DNA of 64,000 bases, taken from Setomelanomma holmii. Lineage: Eukaryota; Ascomycota; Dothideomycetes; Pleosporales; Phaeosphaeriaceae. The notes under the pieces were generated by a model. It did no database searches, was not told where the DNA came from, and saw nothing but the letters and a program-made list of their open reading frames with translations. The DNA lies in NCBI GenBank assembly GCA_010015745.1, contig ML978159.1, positions 124,001 through 188,000 of the forward strand. The letters run 5' to 3'. Shown piece by piece: positions 10,843 through 20,955 of this stretch (the stretch's first letter is position 1; each line of letters starts with the position of its first letter). The position numbers and the translations under genes were made by a program.

Positions 10843-13800
10843 TCCAGGCGGCGCGAGAGCAGCACTCGCTCGCGGACAAGGCAGTCTGCGAGCGTCGTCG
10901 AGCTCTAGTTAGGCCAATGGGCGGGGCACAGGGCTGAGGAAGTTGCGATGCGCGACGGGACGGCGTGGCGGCAGGAGCATTCGGTGGTGGTCGCGAAGGG
11001 CAGGTGCGAGTGGTGAGGGATCCACGGTGTCGCGCTGCACGTTCCCGAAGTTCCAGCGAGACGAGCGGTGGGGCCAAGCAACAGAGTCCGCGTCAACTGG
11101 AGTTCGGAGGGCGCGAGGCCAGTCGCAGCGCAGAGCGACGTCTGGATAGGCTACGCGAGGACAGGTCGATGCAAGGTCGCCCGCCTGTATCACGATCACG
11201 GCTAGGACCTGATCTGGCTGGGCGCGCAAGAGGCGGTGCGCGGGTGCGATCGCCGGGACGGAGGCGAGGGCGACTATAGCTGTGTAGAACTAAGGTCCTA
11301 CAATCGAGAGGTTAGATCGAGACGGGCGCAGCGACAGAGTGCACAGTGCAGGTCGGACTCGCAATGCCCATGGTAATAGCGGCCGGCCGAGTAAAGACGC
11401 CACGTGAATCGTGAGATGCACGACGCGGCGGCGCACGCTGCTGCTACCCGCCTGTAAGGGTTCCTCGTCGTAAGCAGCAACCTGGGTGACTTGCAGTGCG
11501 GGCGCTGCACGATTCCCGACGCCGGAGACGAGCGGGCAAATGGCACGAGTGGAGCGCGAGGGATGGGGACGGTACGAACCTGGTGGTGCTGGTTGGATGG
11601 AGGCCGGCCTGCTGCTGGACCAGACGGCGCGGGCGTGCGCGCTGTAAGTATGGATATGAATGTGGAGTGGGATATGGCCGTGCTGCTGCGAGTAATGAGG
11701 CTCGCGGCTGTGCTTGCCGGGGGAGGCTCGCTCGGGGTGCTGCAAATGACTAGAACGACTAGACGACTACCTGGAGTAGGATCGCAGACGACTAACAAGC
11801 AGACTAGGACGGTATTGCGAATCTGAAGAGCAGCCCAATCCGCTAAAAGAGCCAGGACAGCAGTTCCCCACGAGACAGAGCGGCGCGTCGAAACCCAGCT
11901 GACGGCCCGCGAGAATACGGCACAGCTAACGGCGGACGAGGACGTCGTCAAGCGAGCAAATCGAACGATGACGACTCTTCGCTCGCGGTGCTGCTGGGCG
12001 TCGCCGAATAATGTGAGTGGAGCTCCAAGGGCACTCTCCGCGGCGGGAGAGAGCACAGACCGGCGGCTTTTAGGACGCGCTCAAGCCGCAGCTCAAACGG
12101 AGCGCATCAGGATGATGACCGGCATGAGGGCATGAGATAGCAGCCTCTAGCGTGGATCTCGATATTTGCGACTCCACTCCTCCACTGCACTCTGCCTAAG
12201 CCAAGCTTGAACTCCCGAGCGCGTCCGGCCTTATGCTTCAACTTCGCGCGACCGCCGGCCCTGGCAGACCAGCTGCCTATCACGGCCGCCCTCGTACCGA
12301 TATAGCGACTGCAAGCAGGGCCTCGCGAGCAGTTCATCCCATATCCACCACTCAGACGTGCATCGCCCTGCTGATTGAGCAAGGCGAGGGTGTCAGCAGG
12401 CTGCCGTCGAATCACTGCTCCCTAGGCCCTACCGCTACAGCATGCCCAAGAGAGGCGTGCATAAGCGGCCGCCGTCGTCATGCATTTACCATCCTCGTTC
12501 TATCAATCCATCCGTATCGTCTGACTCCCAGAGGCCGTAAGAACCTCATCTGGCCGCTCAATGCTTGCCGCAGCAGCCGAATGAAGAAGCTTGACTTTAT
12601 TGCGGCCACCGAGCTAGCGTCCCGACGCGACGTCAAGATTCTGCTGCCTGAATCCTCGTATCTCCCGTGATTCCGTTGCAACATCTGCGCTGATCGGCGA
12701 ACTCTCGATGCGCAATACAATTTCCTATAAAAACCTTACTAGCCGTCGTCCACTCGTAGCGTCGCGACGCTGTCTGGCCAATCTGTGCTCCCGCCAGCAC
12801 CTGCGCAACTCCAACCGACTCCGCTTTCCTGGGGTTGTCGCTCCCTATGCTCTGGTCTGGCCGAGAGAGCGCTAGAATTCATGCCGTAGGAATCTGCGTT
12901 CCGTGTGAACAGACTTTGCGCTGGGCGATCCGTTCCACAAGACGTCCCGCACTCCGAGCGATACCCTGGGCTGCCCGTGCTGCAATCGATCTCCCCGTCA
13001 TACCTGGGGCCCATATCTCACATCCCTTCCGCAGCTTGCGCCACTGTGTCCAAGCGCGGGGCTGGAAACGCCATGGCTGCGTTTCCTTTTGTCAATCGCT
13101 TCCAACTTTGTCCGTGCTTCCTTGTTCAGACATCATGCCAGGAAAACGATGTTGTACGTAGACGAAGTAGATGAGATTACGAGAGACGAATGATCACCCA
13201 CCTGCCAACGTTCCTGCGTTCGATATTCGAATCGATGTGCTCATAGCTGGCGCGTCTCTCGTTTGACGCGTTCGCCGAGAGGCTGTGCCACCACGGCCGA
13301 TGTCTCAGGGTAAACTTTGTCATATGCTTCTCTGCAGGGTCTTCCAATACTGGGGACCGCCCAATGCAGTTTCTTTACCTGCTTTTGCTCGTCCATGGCT
13401 TACTTAACTGCCATTTCTCAGGCCGAAATGGTCGCAACAAACCCTGATTGTCAGAGTGGCAACCTTGCTAGAGTGTTATCGCCATGGACTGTGCCTTGGA
13501 AACTTGATCGCAAGCGACGCGCAGAAGACGCGTTTGTTTGGCATATTAGGCGTACCGTATCAGGCGATTTTGACATAGGTAGGCAATTTTGATGAAATTT
13601 CAAGTCTTTGTCTGCATTGCTGGATATGAGAGTCTTCAAAATGATCGACGCGAAACGAAAACTGAAGCGCCATGAAGAAAATGTTCGATCTCAGAGGCGC
13701 AAGCATTACGCATTTTGCCATCAACATTCCACCGCCATCTGGTCATCCGCGCGGTCTGTGGGCCAGAGTCAACAAGCAGTTGAAACAGTCGATTGCAAAT

Positions 13801-14307
13801 CCATGGACGGATAGCATCCACACCTTGGCAAAGCACTACTACTGGGCCAGGGGTGCTGCGTGATCAGATGACAGCCTCAACCGCTACCTTGGATAGCGAC
13901 GTCGGGACTGACTAGATAGCGACGCTACACCTCTTCCAGCGCTCTCATGATACCCTTAGCGCTCAAGGCAGGTCGCGGCTACACATCGCACAACGGTGGG
14001 ATGTTGCAGAAAGATCGTTTCAGGATCCCGAGGAGGAGGTTCGAAGTGTGACTTCCTTTGCAACGAGTGGTTGAGGGCTTTCACTTGTCCACGGATATTC
14101 TCCAAGCCTGCAGAAGCTAGGTTTTCCGTTTCGCGTGCTATCTTGTGGGGCGGATACTGTGGTTGCACAACTTCGGCGGTGAAGCCTCCCGCTTCTGCCG
14201 CACAATGTACGGTGAATGACTAGATGGGTCCAGAGGTACAGTAAAGATGCTAATCATACAACTAGCTCATAGCACGTACCGTAGATTTGTGGTCCATATC
14301 AAAGGGC
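10843..14307. other. GC-rich upstream region of RSC7 and gene-poor DNA
   Basis: Positions 10843-12500 are GC-rich with long stop-poor frames on both strands (for example 11298-12056, minus). Their translations are low-complexity S/A/R/P strings with no domain, so I read them as a long promoter/leader of RSC7. A plus-strand ATG frame at 12233-12670 (145 codons) also has no recognisable motif. Between 12700 and 13955 I see nothing. A minus-strand open stretch around 14230-13956 might be a 3' continuation of the relic at 14308-14905 but is not identifiable. Confidence 0.4.
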
Positions 14308-14905
14308 CTAGAGCACGTTGTAGTAGAGCTCTATGCTGGTGTAAAAACCGGTCATTTCAACCCAGGGAGTTTAGCTCGTATCGCATCAAGTCGTGCTTCA
14401 TCCAGAATTCGAATTTGACGGGTGGCGACACCATACGCAGGCTGGTCCTGGCCTATACCGAACCTGTAAGATAGAATAAGAGAGAACCCCGCAAATAGAA
14501 GCATAGGCGAGTCCATCCCTCGCGTATCGCCATGGACATTCCAGATTCGCACGACAATCATCGTCTTCGACGTCAAAGATAGCTGGAGGGGTGCGCCGCC
14601 CCGTCCGATGTCAAGGAGGCGTGGCGGGGCCCCAGCAAGTCTATCGACCAGTTGAGGCTATTGCGACCAATCAGCGGTCCGAACCCAACACTCCTCAACG
14701 ATGGCACGGTCAGGTGGAGAAAGGGTCCGATTGCATGGAGATCGTTTGGGAACCCGGGTGGAGTGTAGCCCAGCACGAAAGCATCAGATGACTCCTGAGG
14801 AAGCCTCACCAATACCACTCGGAAGCAGAGTCGACAGGGAATGTGAACAGCCAGTAAAGGACACCCTAGCAATTCATGAAATCCCTAGTGCTCCGAAGCA
14901 ATACA
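14308..14905 (-). pseudogene. Frameshifted relic of an unidentified protein-coding gene
   Basis: Three minus-strand segments in different frames read like one protein. The first has SSDAFVLGYTPPGFPNDLH, HAIGPFLHLTVPSLRSV and FGPLIGRNS (about 14870-14660). The second, after a shift near 14655, has DRLAGAPPRLLDIGRGG, TMIVVRIWNVHGDTRGMDS and YRFGIGQDQPAYGVATRQ through EARLDAIRAKLPG. The third, after a further shift near 14360, is EMTGFYTSIELYYNVL followed by TAG at 14308-14310. The composition and continuity of sense across the shifts argue for former coding. I do not recognise the family. Confidence 0.4.
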
Positions 14906-15598
14906 CAAGATGCTTGAGGTCAGTTGATCTTTGCCGCCCGTGCAAACTTCTCTGGTGATCATGATATCAATGCACCATCCTTACTCATACCTGAGTACCC
15001 TGTTACCGGAGAAGTTCCGAAGAGCCTTGGCTATGAAATCACATCTTGCGCGATATGAGAATCTGCACAGTCAGGTTATATTGAAGTCCATTGATTAGAG
15101 CTGGGGGCTACCTACAGCCAAGGCCTGTGCAGAGTGCGGTGAAGCTCAAAGTTGCTAACGGCGTTGGCTGCAATTACACTCGGCGTGAGAAGACTGCGTC
15201 CGTATAGTTGCCCACGCTTAGGCACTGAAGGGAGTAAGGCTGTGAGTCAACCCTTCAATCTGAAATATGGCTACTTTTTGTCAAATGTCTACAAGCTCGT
15301 CAACTTGGACACGAAGGCTCTGCGTTGATCATACCGATAAGACCGGTGAGGCAGGCTGACAATGAGTCAAGCCTTCCATGGAAACCTGATTGGCGCTCCG
15401 AACGCCCATGTTCCAGGTCTAGAGCGCCCATCTCCGTGCGCCTTTGGACACCGGGAATGTAAGTTCCCGCTGGGATACTGGCTGGAACGATCATTTAGGA
15501 GCAAGTTCAATGAACAAGGCCAACCATGTAACGCTCGGGCTGCTTGATTAGCCTTCGGTGTTGAACATCTAGGGTCCAGATGCTTTTCGTCCACATTC
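14906..15598. other. Intergenic, 3' of PRP11
   Basis: No coding signal is recognisable on either strand. The right end should contain the 3' UTR and polyadenylation region of the minus-strand PRP11 gene. Confidence 0.4.
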
Positions 15599-16356
15599 TC
15601 AATTACGACCAGGCGCCAATCCAGGCACCGCACTGAAGCGCTCGTCGCGCTCGGTTTTGAACAGCAACTGGCACCAGAACTCCTTGTTGTCCTCGTCGAA
15701 CCACGTCCAGAATTTGCCTTCTCTTCTATCCACCTCACGAGCCTGTAGCTTTACCGCAACCGTCTCGTAAGGTTCGCCCGCAACAATGAAATACTGGTAG
15801 TTGGGGTCTGGTTCCTCGACTCGCTGCTCGTACGCGCTCATGAAGCGCACACGGGGAATTATGCCTGCAGTGATATCTGGGAACTGAAACTGGAAGAGCA
15901 GGCCATTCTGGCGGGTGATGGGATCGCGCACTTTGGTGATACGATAGCCCGGCCGTCCAATCTTCAGAGTATTCTTCTTGACCTGCACGCCCGCAAGCAA
16001 CCCTTGTTGGCCGACGTCATCCCTTTTGCCCTCACGCTGCTCCTTTGCAGCACGACGTGCCAAGTTGGTTTGATGCTTCCGTCCTTGAGTATGCGCGAGA
16101 TAGGAGCCGTCGTTCTGGTGTACGGTCAAGCATAGGCGGCACTCGAAGCTTCCGACGTGGTTCTTGAAGAAGTAAGGGTCCTTATCGAGGTCGATGGTCT
16201 CGAGCGCGAGCTTGCGGAGACGCTCTCGACGGTCGGCATTAGTTGCTGACTGTGACGCGACACCACCACCGCCGAACTTGGAGCCTGCCCGGTTCTGGGA
16301 CGTGTTAACAGCTGCTTCTGTATAATGTAGACAAGGTAACATACCTGATAGTCCAT
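15599..16356 (-). CDS. PRP11: Splicing factor 3A subunit 2 (Prp11/SF3a66)
   Basis: Core U2 snRNP component that joins SF3a/SF3b on the branch-site region during prespliceosome assembly. A tiny first exon (16356-16345, MDYQ) is joined by a 50 nt intron to exon 2 (16294-15599), giving 235 aa that begin MDYQNRAGSKFGGGG, the diagnostic N-terminus of the family. The matrin-type C2H2 zinc finger is FECRLCLTVHQNDGSYLAHTQ with GRKHQTNL (about residues 52-80). The conserved core follows (RPGYRITKVRDP, LLFQFQFPDI, YQYFIVAGEPYETVAVKLQ, FWTWFDEDNKEFWCQLLFK). It lacks the proline-rich C-terminal repeats of animal SF3A2, as is normal in fungi. The start is fixed by the MDYQ exon; the longer frame beginning at 16342 is intronic. 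It is divergent from the tubulin cofactor E gene. Confidence 0.95.
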
Positions 16357-16749
16357 GTCTTGGCGCCCTTGTTGTCTCGAAGATGTGTCGTAGAATGATC
16401 TTGGATTGCTATGCTGCCCAGCAGAGATTATGGAGCTTTTCAGGTGCTTTGTGTGGCGATTGCAGATGTTGCGCGTTGAGGTGTTGCGCCTGCCAGAAAT
16501 TCTGGGGAAGGCGACCCACAAAATGCGCTAGTGAGGTTACATAAGCTAGGTCACGTGCTGCAGGCCTCACAGGTCGCTCCTGCCCATTCAGAAACTTGCA
16601 AACCCCGTCTGTCAAACTGTTAGGCCCAGAACTCCTTTTTGCTTCAAGAAGCATCGCGCACACAGTAAATAGCATCAGTCTGTCAAAATTGTCGAGTAGA
16701 ACGAAGAGGTAAGAGAGTGGACATACATGCAAGAAAAGAGCTGGAACAC
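16357..16749. promoter_or_regulatory. Shared upstream region of PRP11 and tubulin cofactor E gene
   Basis: The start codons of the divergent PRP11 (16356, -) and TBCE-like (16750, +) genes are 393 bp apart with no ORF between them that I can support, so both promoters must lie here. No specific factor site was identified with confidence. Confidence 0.55.
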
Positions 16750-18803
16750 ATGCCTACGGACTTCTACATCGGCAAGCGCCTTTCTTATGATGGTCGACTC
16801 TGCACGGTTCGTTACCGAGGCGAGATAGCAGGTACGAAGGGAGAATGGCTCGGCGTCGAATGGGATGACCCGACTCGCGGAAAACATGCCGGAGAACACC
16901 AGGGCACCAAGTACTTCGCATGTAAGTCAAGGCATACACCGAGTGCACTATGAGTTTCGAACGCATACCAAGCTGCCGCTGGTTTCTCGCGCTGTATGGG
17001 AGATTGTAAGAGAAGCGAGTCAATTTGAGTGGACCACAATAATGACCCTGCTGTTCAATTCCATTCTCACGATAGTGCAGTCACCTTCATATCATGCGGT
17101 CTATACACTAGATCATTACATCTAACAACATCTAGGTCTTCACCACTCCCCAACATCAGCATCCTTCATCCGCCCCAGCCGCAAACCCGACACTCCCCGC
17201 TCCTTTACCCAAGCCCTGAAGTCCAAATACGCCTCCGAATCCGACCCGCCAGACCCCGACTTCACCGATCCAGATGTCCAAATCGTCTTCGCCACTCAGC
17301 CCGGCGACAACGCCAAATCTAAGGATCCCTTGCATCGCATCAACCAGCCTATTCGTTTCAGCGGTAAAGTCGCTGAAGAGGTTGGTTTTGACAAGATTCG
17401 CAAGCAACTTGCGAAGCTTGAGGAGCTGAGGATTGTGATTCTAGATGGGCTGGGGATGTGGAGGCCGGAAGTGAGGGGGCCGGGGTGGATGGAGGGGAAG
17501 AGTGCGGGTGATGTTAAAGAAGCGTGTCCGAAAGCTGTAGAGCTGGATTTGAGTAGGAACCTGTTTGAGGATTGGAGGGAGGTAGCGAGTGTTTGTGGGC
17601 AACTGGAGAGGCTGAGGAACTTGAGGGTTGAGTAAGTTCAAACTCTTTTCTTCCAAGTAGTAATTGATGTTGACGTTCGACAGTGGCAATCGTTTCAGAG
17701 ACACGACACTAACAGAGGAAGAGAAGGAAAGATGTCTCAAGGCCTTTGCCAACATAAACACACTCAGACTCGAAGAGAACCTGCTACCATGGGAAGATCT
17801 CGCCAGACTCACACACCTCTTCCCCACTCTTTTGACCTTCAGTGCCGCCAGCAATCTTTACACAAAACTCACAACACACATACCGACGTCGACGATAACC
17901 GACCTCACTCTTGAAGACAACCTCATTCACTCGATATCCGACATCGAATCTCTGGCCAAGCTACCAAAGCTCCAAAAACTCATCCTGAAATCGAACAATA
18001 TCTCGAAGACCCACGACACGGACTCACCCATGCCCGTTTTCTCCCCAACACTAGCTGAGGTAGACCTCTCTTTCAACGATATTTCAACATGGACCTTCAT
18101 CGAAGCACTAGCACACGTCTTCCCCGGCCTGACAAGTCTCCGCGTCTCACACAACCCGCTCTACGAGTCCCTTCAAGCACCAGACGGCCGCGCGCTGACC
18201 GCAGACGACGGCTACATGCTCACTCTCGCTCGGCTTGGAAACCTCAAATCGCTGAACCACAGCCCCATCAACCCCAAAGAACGTCTCAACGCCGAGTCGT
18301 ACTACCTGTCCGTGATCACCAAGGAAGTCCAATTCGCACCGGAGAATTTGCGCGAGAAGATACTAGCGAGCCATCCGAGGTACGGTTGGTTGTGCGAAGA
18401 GTATGGTGAACCGGATGTCCAGCGCTCCGCGAATGCGGTGAATCCGAATTCGCTGGCGGCGCGACTTTTGCGGATACATTTCTACCTGGCGAACGACAAG
18501 TCGAAGGCATATGTTGACGAGATCCCCATGAGTTGTACGGCGTATACAGTGCTTGGTTTCGTGGGCAAGCACTTTGGAGTGAAGCCCTGGAAGTGCAGAC
18601 TGATTTGGGAAACGGGTGATTGGATGCATGTCTCGCATGGTGTATCCGACTTCGATGATGATGACTGGGATTCTGATGATAGTGAGGATGAGGCTCGAGA
18701 GGAGAGGATCACGAGGGAGGTTGAGATTGTGCCGGGAACCAGATCGGTCGGAACGTGGATCGATGGCATGGAGGCTACCGTCAGGGTCGAGATCAAGCCT
18801 TGA
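16750..18803 (+). CDS. TBCE: Tubulin-folding cofactor E (TBCE/Alp21/Pac2)
   Basis: Cytosolic chaperone that binds alpha-tubulin and, with cofactors C and D, releases folded alpha/beta-tubulin heterodimer. Exons 16750-16921, 17136-17631 and 17684-18803 give 595 aa. The N-terminal CAP-Gly domain (residues 1 to about 75) shows IGKRLSYDGRLCTVRYRGEI, GEWLGVEWDD and GKHAGEHQGTKYF; GKHAG stands where GKNDG is usual. Leucine-rich repeats follow (about 150-410: VELDLSRNLFEDW, DLTLEDNLIHSI, LQKLILKSNNIS, EVDLSFNDIS). The C-terminal ubiquitin-like region (about 500-595) includes YTVLGFVGKHFGVKPWKCRL and an acidic DDDDWDSDDSED patch. The ATG at 16750 is chosen over the upstream in-frame one at 16717 because the family starts just before the CAP-Gly fold. 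The 214 nt first intron is long for this window. It is convergent with the JmjC gene (128 bp apart). Confidence 0.93.
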
Positions 18804-18931
18804 GAGAGGAGCCATGGAGCCATGGAGCACTGTCTGTACGCATTGCCGTGAGACCACGCACTTCTGAGAAAGTGTGCTTCAGCGGAACCACCAATTGACC
18901 TATGCAAGTCATTAGCATGACTTCGTCTCTT

Positions 18932-19780
18932 TCACACTTCAGAAGTTACCGAAGCATTCGCGCTGGTGCTGGGCCCTACACCTCTCACAGCATGCCACCA
19001 TCCCAAAGGAATATAAAGCCCATCTCCTACATCCAGCACGGCCTCTACACCTTTTCCCCCTCCTTCATCATCATCCCACACCGCACTCTCCATCGCCTCC
19101 AGCTCAGCACCTTGCATCATCTTCTCGCCCCGCATATTCGCTCTCCCACCCGCTTCGCCCAATTGCGCACGCACTTTTTCGTACAACGCGCGCCCAGCAT
19201 CAGGCTGCATCAATCTCACGACCTTCTGCCCTGCCAGTTGTACGAATAGGTTCGGATTTGGGTCGCGATGCAACGGCGTGCGCGTAGGCGGTCTACCCAT
19301 CCACAGGCTCGAAGCATAAATGTCGCCGCGTCCCAATTGTTTCAAAGAGGTGGTTGGTGTGAGCATATCGGCCTGTAGGACGGATGGGAGGTCGGCGAGC
19401 GAGTGCTGCGCGAGGTACAGACGCGTGTTCGATGTATGCGCGCCTGTCATGTGGGCCAGTAGGAGCGAGAGGGGCGCTTCGAAGCGTTCGAATGTCGTCG
19501 TGCCATTGTCGGATGTCTGGGTGAGTTCCAGAGGGACTATTGAGTCGCCGAATTGGTCTAGATATGCGGTATTCAGGATCCGAGAGCCCTTGTCGGTTTC
19601 ATGGCGCTTGAACCATTTCTCGATGGCTGGTATATCTGCAAAGTAATTCGGGAACTTTGCGGGCCTGTTCAATATGAAGACCTTGAGGCCACCTTGTACT
19701 TTCACTTTCGTAAAACGCGGACTGGTGGAGTAGACTCGTCTTGCAGCAGAATTAGTCGTCAATCTCGCAGATGTTGACAT
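18932..19780 (-). CDS. JmjC/cupin-8 domain protein with mitochondrial-type presequence
   Basis: Single-exon 282 aa protein of the 2-oxoglutarate/Fe(II) JmjC hydroxylase-like superfamily. The N-terminus (MSTSARLTTNSAARRVYSTS) is rich in Arg, Ser and Thr with no acidic residue, which looks like a mitochondrial targeting peptide. The core shows TPLHRDPNPNLFVQLAG (His and Asp of the HxD iron ligand pair, around residue 183), KVVRLMQP, and near the C-terminus DVGDGLYIPLGWWHAVRG, whose histidine is the expected distal iron ligand. All three metal ligands are therefore present. The open frame extends upstream to 19852 but has no ATG there, so 19780 is the start. The substrate is unknown: related proteins are protein, tRNA or ribosome hydroxylases. 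It is divergent from prefoldin 5 with only 165 bp between start codons. Confidence 0.85.
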   Translation of the reverse strand: MSTSARLTTNSAARRVYSTSPRFTKVKVQGGLKVFILNRPAKFPNYFADIPAIEKWFKRHETDKGSRILNTAYLDQFGDSIVPLELTQTSDNGTTTFERFEAPLSLLLAHMTGAHTSNTRLYLAQHSLADLPSVLQADMLTPTTSLKQLGRGDIYASSLWMGRPPTRTPLHRDPNPNLFVQLAGQKVVRLMQPDAGRALYEKVRAQLGEAGGRANMRGEKMMQGAELEAMESAVWDDDEGGGKGVEAVLDVGDGLYIPLGWWHAVRGVGPSTSANASVTSEV

Positions 19781-19945
19781 GAATATGATGTTGTATGAAG
19801 TATGACGACAAATGCCTAAGCTCTGTCTGAACAAACCGAAACGCGCTCTCACGTTACCCCGCCAAAACTTTCCCTCCTACTCAATTCAAGCTCCAACTTC
19901 TTCCCCACAACATTCGAGCTCCTACACGCACCTAAACCATACACA
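19781..19945. promoter_or_regulatory. Compact bidirectional promoter, JmjC gene / prefoldin 5
   Basis: Only 165 bp separate the ATG of the minus-strand JmjC gene from the ATG of the plus-strand prefoldin gene. The plus-strand side is a pyrimidine-rich leader (CCTCCTACTCAATTC, TTCTTCCCCAC) of the kind common before fungal start codons. Co-expression is likely but inferred. Confidence 0.55.
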
Positions 19946-20520
19946 ATGGCATCCAAATCCCCCCAACAGCAACAACAAGGCGGCCAAAGTACTTTCTCTC
20001 CCCACTCCTTCCCTTCCTCCACCTCCAGACTAACATGTCCACAGTCGACCTCGCCCAACTCCCCATCCCCCAACTCCGCGACTTGAAATCCCAACTCGAC
20101 ACCGAACTCACCCACCTCTCTACATCCTTCCAGTCCCTACGAACCGCACAATCAAAATTCCGCGACTGCATCACATCCATCACAACCGCTTTCCCCACAA
20201 AACCCGCGACCCAAGACACATCAACATCCACACCCCTTCTCGTCCCACTCACATCCTCGCTATACGTCCCCGGCGCGCTGACGGACAACTCACACGTGCT
20301 CGTGGACGTTGGGACGGGATTTTTCGTGGAGAAGGGGATTGACGATGCGAAGGATTTTTACGAGAGGAAGGTGAAAGATCTGGGCGAGAGTTTGAAGGGA
20401 CTTGAGGAGGTTGTGGAGGGCAAGGCCAGGAATGTTAGGATGGTGGAGGAGGTTATGAGGGTCAAGGTTATGAATGCACAGAGTGCGGGTGGGGAGGGGC
20501 CCGAGGGGAGGAGTGGGTGA
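19946..20520 (+). CDS. GIM5: Prefoldin subunit 5 (alpha-type)
   Basis: Subunit of the hexameric cytosolic prefoldin complex that delivers nascent actin and tubulin to the TRiC/CCT chaperonin. Exon 1 (19946-19988) and exon 2 (20045-20520) give 172 aa, close to family length. After a Q-rich start, residues about 16-60 form the N-terminal coiled coil (IDLAQLPIPQLRDLKSQLD, ELTHLSTSFQSL). The beta-hairpin core carries LVPLTSSLYVPGAL and HVLVDVGTGFFVEK, and the C-terminal coiled coil (about 115-155) includes ARNVRMVEEVMRVK. The 56 nt intron falls in phase 1. Another alpha-type prefoldin is conceivable, but YVPG with VDVGTGFFVEK fits subunit 5. Its neighbour two genes away is tubulin cofactor E, which acts later in the same tubulin-folding route. 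Positions 20521-20955, between this gene and the next, show no gene. Confidence 0.9.
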
Positions 20521-20955
20521 GCAGGGTTACGGCGCAGGGATATTACATTTTGGGACTAGACAGATCGAGGTCATGGCCGAAGAAGGTGCGAGTAGGAGGC
20601 CTACATGCGCGGCTCCGATATTTGCACGTAGACTTTGACCAGGGTGATGTTGAAGGTTGCTACCAGCGCACGTTTGTGAGGCGAAAGTCTCTTGTGCGAG
20701 GAAGAGCTGTGCTTGAATGCACCAACACCATCACGAGGCACACAAGAGGTTCAAGGCGAAAAATGGAAGCAATCTGTATATTGCAGAACAGGCTGGTCAC
20801 CAGGCTACTGATCTCGCAAACATGATGCTGGCTAGCTTCAATGAGCTTTAACTGTGCGAGAAGCTAAAGTCAGGAGCCTCGTTTTGGTGTATGAGAGGGT
20901 CCTTATCTCAGCCTGCGCAATCGTTTGAGCTTCATATCATGACCCACGACATCCA

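Noticed and set aside
11298..12056. Minus-strand 252-codon ORF
   Set aside because: Low-complexity S/A/R/P translation, overlapped by open frames on the other strand, no domain; an effect of high GC content.
12233..12670. Plus-strand 145-codon ATG ORF
   Set aside because: No recognisable motif or family resemblance; cannot be separated from chance in GC-rich DNA.
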